From DAOMFM01 sp035429825 (lineage in GTDB: Bacteria; Acidobacteriota; Blastocatellia; UBA7656; JADIYM01), in NCBI GenBank assembly GCA_044224215.1, contig JBGAKX010000008.1, positions 1 through 63,392 of the forward strand: DNA of 63,392 nucleotides, given 5' to 3'. The position numbers and the translations under genes are program-made. How positions within the stretch are numbered: position 1 is the stretch's first letter; each line of letters begins with the position of its first letter. Shown here piece by piece: positions 54,659 to 61,839 of this stretch. The notes under the pieces were generated by a model. That model ran no database searches. It saw nothing but the letters and a program-made list of their open reading frames with translations, and had not been told where the DNA came from.

Positions 54659-55995
54659 ATGAGGGGTAGCAGTAACGTGCTCCCCGCGAGCGACATACCG
54701 GCAGTCACGTATGAAGCGCGCCCAAACGACTCCACGACCTGGTACGCAAGCACCGTCCCCGGCAGCGCCCACGGCACGAGAAGCAGAATCGTCGTCGCCG
54801 TCCTTCCGCGGAACCGGTACCTCGAGATGAGATACGCGGCAGCCAAGCCGAGTACGAACGCCGCGACCGCCGACAGCGCGGACATCCACAAACTGTTGAA
54901 AACAGGCGTGAGAAAGCGCAGGTCCGTGAACAGCCGGCTGTAGTTCGCGAGCGTATACTCGTGCGGAAGAATCTCGGTGGTCCAGGCAGGGACGTTCGCA
55001 AAGCCGATCAAGCCGATCGTAAGGTGGGGCAACAAAAGGAGAAACGACACCGCCAGCCCCCCTGAGGTCGCGAGAGCGCGCACGAGCGGCGACCCGACGG
55101 CAACGCGCCGTGCCGGGGAACCCTTCGTTCCGGTCCGGTTCGCCGCGGCCTCGGTTCGCGCAAACAGTGCCACTGCCGCGAGCGACAACGTCGCCAGGAT
55201 CACCGTCTGAACGAGCGCAAGGGGACGGTCGTTGTTGACCTTTGCATTGTAGATCTCGAGGGTCAGGACACGCAGACCGCCGCCAAACAGGTACGGCGCG
55301 CTGAACGACGCCATCGACGTCATGAAGGACAGGATCGCCGCCGCGGCGAGGGCGCCACGGAGACTCGGCAGCAAAATCCGCGTGAACCGCGACATCGGTC
55401 CGGCGCCAAGCATCCGACCGGCCTCCTCCAGCGACGGGTCGACACGGCGGAGCGCCGTGCGGACAAATATGAAGAAGTACGGGAAGATCGTGTAGACGTG
55501 AAAGGCGAGAACGGCCCAGAATCCCCTCAAGTGATACGGTGCCTGGGCGAGGTTAAATATCCGAATACAAAGACGTGTCGCGATGCCGCTGTCCCCAAAG
55601 AGAAACACGAACGCGATGGTGCCGACGAGCGGCGGCAGCAGGAGCGGCGAGACGGCGCACGCCGCGAAAATCCGGGTTCCGGGTACGTCGACGCGGTCGA
55701 ACAGGATCGCCAACGGGACGCCCACCAGAGCGCTTCCCGCAACGGTTGTGAGCGAAAGAAGCAGCGAGTACTCGATCGCATCGCGCGTCGACCGGTAGCC
55801 GAGCGCCTCGGCATAGAGCGAGCCCGTGATGCCGTTCGGCCCTTGAAGGCTCTCGGCGATGAGGCCGGCATTCGGATACACCACCCCGTAGAAGACGACG
55901 ATCGCAGCTACCGTGAGCAGGACCCAGAACTCGGTTCGGGCGCCGGCGAGCGTCGAACCGGTCGACCGTATGGATTTTCCCTTCGCGACGTTCAC
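54625..55995 (-). CDS. ABC transporter permease (FbpB/ThiP-type two-domain), truncated by frameshift
   Basis: An inner-membrane permease of the two-domain iron/thiamine/phosphonate type, with about ten hydrophobic helices in this frame. Domain 1 is complete, with the EAA loop RVDPSLEEAGRMLGAGPMSRFTRILLP. Domain 2 starts with LPHEYTLANYSRLFTDLRFLTPVFNSLW but breaks in the loop before its own EAA motif. The frame runs out in ARHGWQR-stop at 54625, while the rest of domain 2 continues in another frame (54368-54658). The GTG at 55995 overlaps the stop of the GH13 gene. No ABC ATPase or binding-protein gene is in the window, so the substrate is unknown. Confidence 0.75.
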   Translation of the reverse strand: MNVAKGKSIRSTGSTLAGARTEFWVLLTVAAIVVFYGVVYPNAGLIAESLQGPNGITGSLYAEALGYRSTRDAIEYSLLLSLTTVAGSALVGVPLAILFDRVDVPGTRIFAACAVSPLLLPPLVGTIAFVFLFGDSGIATRLCIRIFNLAQAPYHLRGFWAVLAFHVYTIFPYFFIFVRTALRRVDPSLEEAGRMLGAGPMSRFTRILLPSLRGALAAAAILSFMTSMASFSAPYLFGGGLRVLTLEIYNAKVNNDRPLALVQTVILATLSLAAVALFARTEAAANRTGTKGSPARRVAVGSPLVRALATSGGLAVSFLLLLPHLTIGLIGFANVPAWTTEILPHEYTLANYSRLFTDLRFLTPVFNSLWMSALSAVAAFVLGLAAAYLISRYRFRGRTATTILLLVPWALPGTVLAYQVVESFGRASYVTAGMSLAGSTLLLPLIYLLARHGWQR

Positions 55996-57422
55996 GACAC
56001 GATCTCGAGAATGTGGAACGAGTGGCCCGGGTTTCTTGTCCCGTCGAGGTCGATGAGCATTCGCGCTTCCTCGAGACGCGCCGGTCGCTGGAACTCGCCA
56101 CTCCAGAGGTCGCGGATACGGTAATCGGATGGCGCAAGTCCGGGGAAGAACGACCCCGGGATCGAAAGCAGACCACGCGTTGCCTCGAGCGCCCTGCCTT
56201 CGCGGAAGTCGATTGCAACAAGCACGACGCGATTCTTGTGCTCGCGAAGGTACGCGACAAGCCCGCGGATTCCCGAGTCGAATGGGTGGAATCGCCCAAC
56301 ACGGAAAATCGGGTCTCCGGCGATCCTCAGCAGCTTTGAGTAGAACTCGAGGAGCGAATTGTCGACCGGCTCGTTCATCCTGGGGCGGATCACCTGCACG
56401 GGAAGCTTCTCGGTCTTTCCCTCCATCTGGCCCTGGTGGATCAACGGAGCGCCAGGCAGCGTTGTGATCAGCGCGGCGACCTGCCGATGCATCTCGGAGC
56501 CAAACACACGCTCCGCACGCTCCTCGTCGTGGTTCTCTATGAAATGTAGCGACCGGAACAGGAACTCGCGGGACGTCAGCTCGAGGTAATCGACAAGCGC
56601 GTCCCATCCACGACCGGCCAATCGATCGTAGAGTGTTTTGTTGTAGGTGAAGTCGAAACCGAGTTCCTGCAGGTAGGGCTCCTTGCCCCAATAGGCCTCG
56701 GCGATGAACACAAAGTTCGGATTGACGCGGCGCGCGGCCGCGATCGCCTCGCGCCAGAACTCGTCAGGCATCCGGTCGTTGAACCAGTCCCACGAGAGCT
56801 TTGGGAACCATTGCTGCTTGATCTGCTCCCTCAGCAGGAGCATCGCCATGTCGCACCGGACGCCGTCGACGATCGCGGCAAGGCGGCACAGAACGTCGAT
56901 CATGTACTGTCGTAATTCGTTCACCGAGTAGTTGAGCTGTGCAGTGTCAACCCACGGTGGAAAATACGGATCTCGGCCGTGGGCGATTGAGTGTCCGTTC
57001 ACTCCGTTGAAGTACCACTCGGGCCGCTCGTCACGAGCGTCGGGGTCAAAGTGGATGAAGAATTCGGGATGCTCGTTGACGAGGACCGAGTCGAACGCCA
57101 GGTGGTTCGGCACGAAATCCACGATCAACCTGAGGCCCTCCGCGGCCGCCCGGTGTCGAAGCTCCAAAAGCGACCGCTCGGTTCCGAGGGCCGGATTGAC
57201 TTCGTACTGGTCGATCGCGTACGGCGATCCGAGGAAGTCGGCGCCAAAGCGCTTCGAGACCGCGACGGCGCCGGCGCTGATGCGCCAAATGCCCATCAAC
57301 CATATGTGCGTAAACCCAAGCCGGCGGAAATACGAGAGGTCCGTGGACGTTATCTCGTCAAATGGCTTGCCGAAAAGCCGTGCGTTGAGTTCGAAGATGA
57401 GCGGAGCCGTGGAAGATGTCAT
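55992..57422 (-). CDS. GH13 alpha-amylase-family enzyme
   Basis: A 476-residue (beta/alpha)8 glycoside hydrolase acting on alpha-glucans or related sugars. All four GH13 regions are visible: region I LIVDFVPNHLAF, region II DGVRCDMAML (catalytic nucleophile Asp), region III FVFIAEAYWG (acid/base Glu) and region IV FIENHDEERA. A C-terminal beta domain (VVLVAIDFREG...) follows. No signal peptide, so it is cytoplasmic. ATG 57422 is used; TTG 57431 is less likely. The stop overlaps the start of the ABC permease (GTGA), so the pair was one operon. Confidence 0.92.
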   Translation of the reverse strand: MTSSTAPLIFELNARLFGKPFDEITSTDLSYFRRLGFTHIWLMGIWRISAGAVAVSKRFGADFLGSPYAIDQYEVNPALGTERSLLELRHRAAAEGLRLIVDFVPNHLAFDSVLVNEHPEFFIHFDPDARDERPEWYFNGVNGHSIAHGRDPYFPPWVDTAQLNYSVNELRQYMIDVLCRLAAIVDGVRCDMAMLLLREQIKQQWFPKLSWDWFNDRMPDEFWREAIAAARRVNPNFVFIAEAYWGKEPYLQELGFDFTYNKTLYDRLAGRGWDALVDYLELTSREFLFRSLHFIENHDEERAERVFGSEMHRQVAALITTLPGAPLIHQGQMEGKTEKLPVQVIRPRMNEPVDNSLLEFYSKLLRIAGDPIFRVGRFHPFDSGIRGLVAYLREHKNRVVLVAIDFREGRALEATRGLLSIPGSFFPGLAPSDYRIRDLWSGEFQRPARLEEARMLIDLDGTRNPGHSFHILEIVS

Positions 57423-57900
57423 CGTGTACAAGAGCGCCGCATGGGGCAGAATGTTGCGCCTGGGTGACCCACGTGGGGCGTTCTTGCGTGCACCTGTTGC
57501 GTCATTTCGCTACCGTAACCCGCAGTCAACAGGGAGCTTGTGAATAAAGCAAGACATCCTTTGACAAATATGAAACATCTAACCGCCTTCCCGCGAACAT
57601 GATGGTCGCGGTGGGCCGGAGAACAAATCTGCCGGTCAGGCTATTAAATGGGCTACGGCGTGTCAACGAGCGTCGTATCTACAGACAAGGGTTGTTCACT
57701 CGGCCGGCAATGGCCGGCGCCGCACGTCGCAATGGGGATGCATTGGTCGAGACGCGGCGGTAGCGGGGAACAAGGATTGCTTTGCTATGAAGTTGGACAA
57801 GGCACGAGCTTTGGGTGGGTCGAGAAGCGGTACTGCCGGCCGGCGTGCGACGCGCATCACAGAGCCGGGCCCGTCGGCCGTAAGGGGGGAAGCAAAGATT
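57423..57900. other. Divergent leader region between the GH13 gene and rpoD
   Basis: A 478-base non-coding or long-leader region. TTGACA (57561-57566) and TATTAA (57642-57647) are isolated promoter-like hexamers on the plus strand without matching partners. A small GCCGGC-AATG-GCCGGC hairpin lies at 57703-57718. An in-frame ATG at 57787 would extend rpoD by 38 residues, but I prefer 57901. No riboswitch or RNA gene was recognised. Confidence 0.4.
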
Positions 57901-59418
57901 ATGGTACGACCAGGATTTGAGGTCGATCCGTGGAGCGGCGCTGGTGAAGAGCCGATCGACGGTTTTGTCAAGGCGGGCGGCCTTGAGAGAATCGTCGCAC
58001 AGCTCGACAACGAAGAGATCGGCGAGACTGAGTGGGATGTTCAGCCCGTCGAACAGGAGACGTCTGCCGAACCCGAAGAGGAGAGCGACGAAGACGAGGT
58101 CGATCTGGACCTCGAGCCGGGTAAGGACTTGTCCCTCGATCCGATGCGGCTGTACCTGCGCGAAATGAGCACCGTTCCGCTGCTCAAGCGCGAGGACGAG
58201 GTTCGCATCGCAAAGCGCATCGAGCGCGGCAAGAAGCGCGTCGAGAAGATCACGTCGCGCTCACTCGCGACCGCCGAGCTTATCGCGGCCATTTCGCGCC
58301 AGCTGAAGGAAGGCGTCATCAGCGTGAACCAGGTGCTCGGTGTCTCTGCCGAGGAATCTGAGGAGGAGGGCCATCCGCCCGAACTGATCAAGCCCGATCG
58401 CGACGCGGCGCTGGCTGCGTTCCTGGCGATCGGCAAGCAGGCGGTCAAGATTCGCCGTCATCAGGAGAAGCTGCTCGCCGAGCCCAAGCGGTCACCGAAA
58501 TTTGCCCGCATGCGCCGCCGGCGCGCGCTGCTCTTTGTCGAACTGTCGCAGCTGGTGCGGCAGCAGAAGTTCTCGCTCGACGTTCGGCGCCGGTTTGTCG
58601 AGCGCGTGCGCGAGATCGGTCTGCGCGTCCGCGCGCTCGACCAGGAGCTCGACACGATCGAACACGCATTGACACGCAAGCGAAAGAACGCCGACGAATT
58701 GAAGCGTCGCCAGCGGGCGATCCGGCGAGAGCTTCGCGAGATCGAGCGCGAGCATTGCACGTCCTCGTTTGAATTGAAGCGCGCCGTGCAGTCGCTCGCC
58801 GTCGCCGAGGCGCAGGTTGAACGCGCCAAGACCGAGATGATCGAGGCAAACCTGCGCCTTGTGATCTCGATCGCGAAGAACTACATCAACCGCGGGCTCC
58901 ATTTCCTCGATCTCATCCAGGAAGGGAACATCGGGTTGATGCGAGCCGTCGAGAAGTTCGACTGGCGCCGCGGCTACAAGTTCTCGACGTATGCGACGTG
59001 GTGGATTCGCCAGGCCGTGACGCGAGCGATCGCCGATCAGGGCCGGACGATTCGCGTCCCGGTGCACATGGTCGAAGTCATCAACAAGATTCTCCGAACG
59101 CAGCGGCTGATGGTGCAGGAGCTCGGACGCGAACCGTCGACCGACGAGCTCGCCCGGCGTCTGGACATGCAGTCGTGGAAGGTTCGGAAGGCGCTCAAGA
59201 TCGCGCAGCAGCCGATTTCGCTCGAAACGCCCGTGGGCGACGACGGCGAGACGACGATCGCGAGCTTCATCGAAGATCGGCGGACGACCAGCCCGGCGGA
59301 ATCGGCCATCTCGAACAATCTGCGCGAGCGACGACGTGCTGTCGACGCTCTCACCGCGAGAGGCCGACATCATCCGGATGCGTTTCGGTCTGGATGGATC
59401 CGGGAGGAGCACGCTTGA
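57901..59418 (+). CDS. rpoD: Principal sigma factor RpoD-like, frame broken before region 4.2
   Basis: A group 1/2 sigma-70 factor. The ATG 57901 (MVRPGFEVDPW) follows a GGGGG-rich site; ATG 57787 is the alternative. An acidic stretch (EPEEESDEDEVDLDLEP) precedes region 1.2 (DPMRLYLREMSTVPLLKRED). A non-conserved insertion rich in charged helices follows, then region 2 (EANLRLVISIAKNYINRGLHFLDLIQEGNIGLMRAVEKFDWRRGYKFSTYATWWIRQAV), region 3 and the start of region 4 (DDGETTIASFIEDRRTTSP, SAISNNLRER). After position about 59325 the frame turns to unrelated RRRAVDALTARG and stops at 59418. The missing region 4 continues in another frame (59336-59554). The gene is normally essential, so a sequencing or assembly error is likely. 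Confidence 0.9.
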   Translation: MVRPGFEVDPWSGAGEEPIDGFVKAGGLERIVAQLDNEEIGETEWDVQPVEQETSAEPEEESDEDEVDLDLEPGKDLSLDPMRLYLREMSTVPLLKREDEVRIAKRIERGKKRVEKITSRSLATAELIAAISRQLKEGVISVNQVLGVSAEESEEEGHPPELIKPDRDAALAAFLAIGKQAVKIRRHQEKLLAEPKRSPKFARMRRRRALLFVELSQLVRQQKFSLDVRRRFVERVREIGLRVRALDQELDTIEHALTRKRKNADELKRRQRAIRRELREIEREHCTSSFELKRAVQSLAVAEAQVERAKTEMIEANLRLVISIAKNYINRGLHFLDLIQEGNIGLMRAVEKFDWRRGYKFSTYATWWIRQAVTRAIADQGRTIRVPVHMVEVINKILRTQRLMVQELGREPSTDELARRLDMQSWKVRKALKIAQQPISLETPVGDDGETTIASFIEDRRTTSPAESAISNNLRERRRAVDALTARGRHHPDAFRSGWIREEHA

Positions 59419-59554
59419 AGAAGTCGGACGCCACTTTGCGGTGACGCGCGAACGCATCCGTCAGATCGAGGCAAAGGCGCTGGCCAAGCTGCGGCACCCG
59501 TCGCGGAGCTGCCGCCTGAAGGCATTCCTGGACGGTACCGTGAGCACGTCATAA
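59336..59554 (+). CDS. Sigma factor region 4 fragment (continuation of rpoD in another frame)
   Basis: This 72-codon frame reads LSTLSPREADIIRMRFGLDG, TLEEVGRHFAVTRERIRQIEAKALAKLRHP, a complete sigma-70 region 4.2 helix-turn-helix ending at a normal-looking C-terminus. It is the natural end of the preceding rpoD frame. Joining the two requires dropping about 2, 5 or 8 bases or adding the complement near 59322-59335. It has no ribosome site of its own and would not be an independent gene. Confidence 0.8.
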   Translation: MLSTLSPREADIIRMRFGLDGSGRSTLEEVGRHFAVTRERIRQIEAKALAKLRHPSRSCRLKAFLDGTVSTS

Positions 59555-59581
59555 CGCAACCGAGTCCGTAGCAGCAGCACC

Positions 59582-59630
59582 GACGCCGCGTCTTCGCGGG
59601 GAGATCCCCCGGAGGCGCGGCGTCTGGCTT
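59582..59630 (+). terminator. Intrinsic terminator-like hairpin after rpoD
   Basis: 9-bp arms 59582-59590 and 59616-59624 enclose an internal hairpin and are followed by TGGCTTTC. It separates rpoD from the glycosyltransferase gene; the T-rich tail overlaps the downstream promoter -35. Confidence 0.55.
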
Positions 59631-59653
59631 TCACGCGGAATTGTCCCTATACT
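59625..59653 (+). promoter_or_regulatory. Promoter of the MGDG-synthase-like gene
   Basis: TGGCTT (59625-59630), exactly 17 bases, TATACT (59648-59653). Transcription would begin about 25 bases upstream of ATG 59685. Confidence 0.5.
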
Positions 59654-59684
59654 CAGCACTTACTCGCCGTCGAGTTTCCTGCGC

Positions 59685-60863
59685 ATGACCGAAAAGAAAG
59701 TCCTCATCCTCACATCGGACCCGGGGGGCGGCCATACGAGCGCCGCTCGCGCGCTCGAGGCCGGGCTCGGCCTGTGCGCCGGCGGCGCGACGTATCTCGT
59801 GCACATTGCCAAGGCGATGGAGGAGAACGGTCTGCTGACGGAGCGGCTCGGCGCCGTCTACAACTACCTGCTCAGGCACCGCCAGCACTACGTTCACTAC
59901 TACCATTCGGCGATCAACCGGTTCCGGCCCGACAAGTGGGGACTGGTCTACCGATTCGGAACAAAGTACGGACGCCAGCTCGTAGGGAAGTTCGGTCCAA
60001 ACGTCATCGTCTCGGTGCACCCGATGATGCAGGCGTTCTTCTCGCGTCTTCTTGCGGAGCTGAACCTTGCGGATCAGATCCCGCTTGTCACCGTCGTCAC
60101 GGATCCGTGCGGGAATTCGTGGAAGGGCTGGGCGGACGACGGAGTCCGGCTCTACCTGGTGGCGCACGAGGATGCGCGGCGCGAGCTGCTCTCGCTTGGC
60201 GTCGCGCCCGAGCGAATTCGCATCTGCGGCATGCCGATCCACCCAAAGTTTGACGCGGTGGCAAAGACCCCTGATGTTCGCGCGCAGGTCCTCTCGGAAT
60301 TCGGGCTCGATCCCAATCGTTTCACGGTGCTTGTGAACGCCGGATGGGCCGGTGGCGGGAACATTCCCGAGCTCTTCCGCCAGATCACGGGCGCCGATCT
60401 GCCCGTCCAGGCGATCTTTGTCGCCGGTCGGAACGACGCGTTGCGCGTCGAGGCCGAATATCGAGCACAGACGGCGCCGTTCCCCGTCCGCGTCGTCGGC
60501 TACACCGAACAGATGGAACGGCTGATGACGTCGGCCAACGTGATGGTGTCGAAACTTGGCGGTCTGACCACGTTCGAGGCGCTTGCCTGCAAGCTGCCGA
60601 TCATCGGAGACGCGGTGACGCGGCCGATGCCGCAAGAGGAGCGGACGGCGACGATGCTCGAGGACGCGGGCGCCGGCGTGATGGTTCACAGGACCGCGGA
60701 CGTCGTTCCGCTCATTCGAAGGCTGGCATCCAATTCGTCGGAGTACCTCGCCCTGCGAACTTCGGCGGGATCGCTTGGCATCCCGGACGCCACCGAGCGA
60801 ATCGTCAGCGAGATCGACTCGCTCTTCCTTCCGTTGGGGCGCGCGGCAGCGCCCGGGGCCTGA
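59685..60863 (+). CDS. MGDG synthase-family glycosyltransferase (GT28)
   Basis: A 392-residue GT-B enzyme of the monogalactosyldiacylglycerol synthase/processive diacylglycerol glucosyltransferase family. It has an N-terminal acceptor domain (VLILTSDPGGGHTSAARALEAGL, typical GGGH), LVTVVTDPCGNSWKGW, and a C-terminal donor domain (VLVNAGWAGGGNIPELFRQI, VGYTEQMERLMTSANVMVSKLGGLTTFEALACKLPIIG). It may make glycolipids. A promoter lies 32 bases upstream. The last 45 codons are part of a 196-base sequence that is repeated, with eight differences, just downstream. Confidence 0.9.
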   Translation: MTEKKVLILTSDPGGGHTSAARALEAGLGLCAGGATYLVHIAKAMEENGLLTERLGAVYNYLLRHRQHYVHYYHSAINRFRPDKWGLVYRFGTKYGRQLVGKFGPNVIVSVHPMMQAFFSRLLAELNLADQIPLVTVVTDPCGNSWKGWADDGVRLYLVAHEDARRELLSLGVAPERIRICGMPIHPKFDAVAKTPDVRAQVLSEFGLDPNRFTVLVNAGWAGGGNIPELFRQITGADLPVQAIFVAGRNDALRVEAEYRAQTAPFPVRVVGYTEQMERLMTSANVMVSKLGGLTTFEALACKLPIIGDAVTRPMPQEERTATMLEDAGAGVMVHRTADVVPLIRRLASNSSEYLALRTSAGSLGIPDATERIVSEIDSLFLPLGRAAAPGA

Positions 60864-61122
60864 CCTGCCCATTCACGACTGCCAACCTACTGAGATTGTG
60901 CTTCTCGAGAACAAGACCGTACTGCGTCCAATTCGTCGGAGTACCTCGCCCTGCGAAGTTCGGCCGGATCGCTTGGCATCCCTGACGCCACCCAGCGAAT
61001 CGTCAGCGAGATCGACTCGCTTTTCCTTCCGTTGGGGCGCGCGGCAGCGCCCGGCGCCTGACCTGCCCATTCACGACTGCCAACGTACTGAGATCGTGCT
61101 TCTCGAGAACAAGACCGTACTG
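60729..61122 (+). repeat. Imperfect tandem duplication, 196-bp copies at 198-bp period
   Basis: Copy 1 (60729-60924) and copy 2 (60927-61122) share all but 8 of 196 bases (about 96% identity). Each contains the last 45 codons of the glycosyltransferase, its stop, the intergenic bases and the first 9 codons of the SDR gene. Copy 1 belongs to the intact glycosyltransferase, copy 2 to the intact SDR. Of six differences inside the glycosyltransferase frame, four are synonymous and two conservative (Thr/Ser, Glu/Gln). This is what two strain haplotypes of one locus would show, as well as an old duplication. Confidence 0.85.
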
Positions 61123-61839
61123 ATAACCGGAGGATCGCGAGGGATCGGGCGCGCGATGTGCGAAGTCTTTGCCCGCGAGGGCGCAGACGTCGCGTTCAAC
61201 TACTCGGCGAACGACAAACTTGCCGACGAGGTCGTGCACGTGGTGAAGTCGCACGGGCGCCGAGCGCTGGCTTACCGCGTGTCAGTGACCGATCGTGCTG
61301 CGTGCACGAAGATGGTCCGCGAGATACACCACGAGTTCGGCCACCTCGACATCCTCGTCAACAACGCCGCGATCAACCGCGCCGACAGTTTTGTTACGAT
61401 GACCGAGAAGGCGTGGGCCGACGTGATGGACGTCAACGTCAACGGGCTGTTCAATATCACCAAGCCCGTCTACAAGCACATGGTGCGGCGGCGGACTGGC
61501 AAGATCCTGAACATCACGTCCATCGGCGCGCTCAGAGCCCTTCCAACGAGCGTGCACTACGCGACGTCCAAGGCGGCCATGATCGGCTTCACCAAGTGCC
61601 TGTCGCGCGAGGCGGCGACATTCGGCATCAGCGTCAACGCGATCGCTGCGGGAATCTTCGACACGGACCTCGGCAATACGCTGCCGGACAAGTTCCTCGA
61701 GACGTACAGCTCGTGGAGCTCGAGCGGCAGGCTCGGAAAGTCGGGCGAGCTGGCCGAGTTTGCCTGCTTCATGTGCTCGGATCGAAACTCGTACATGAAC
61801 GGCGAAATCGTGACGGTCGACGGTGGCACGGTAACGTAA
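61096..61839 (+). CDS. Short-chain dehydrogenase/reductase (FabG-like)
   Basis: A 247-residue SDR. NAD(P)-binding TGGSRGIGRAM (residues about 11-21), NNAA motif (VNNAAINRADS), catalytic Tyr and Lys in SVHYATSKAAMIGF, and the C-terminal dimer motif YMNGEIVTVDGG are intact. It best resembles 3-oxoacyl-ACP reductases and 3-ketosteroid/sugar dehydrogenases. GTG 61096 (MLLENKTVLITGG) is the start. In the upstream frame a longer open reading frame exists because of the duplication and is not a real fusion. Its TAA overlaps the ATG of the next gene (TAATG). Confidence 0.9.
   Translation: MLLENKTVLITGGSRGIGRAMCEVFAREGADVAFNYSANDKLADEVVHVVKSHGRRALAYRVSVTDRAACTKMVREIHHEFGHLDILVNNAAINRADSFVTMTEKAWADVMDVNVNGLFNITKPVYKHMVRRRTGKILNITSIGALRALPTSVHYATSKAAMIGFTKCLSREAATFGISVNAIAAGIFDTDLGNTLPDKFLETYSSWSSSGRLGKSGELAEFACFMCSDRNSYMNGEIVTVDGGTVT

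Noticed and set aside
60775..61095. Apparent N-terminal extension of the SDR with repeated sequence
   Set aside because: The open frame is created by the tandem duplication and reads the glycosyltransferase tail in the wrong frame. The real SDR starts at GTG 61096.
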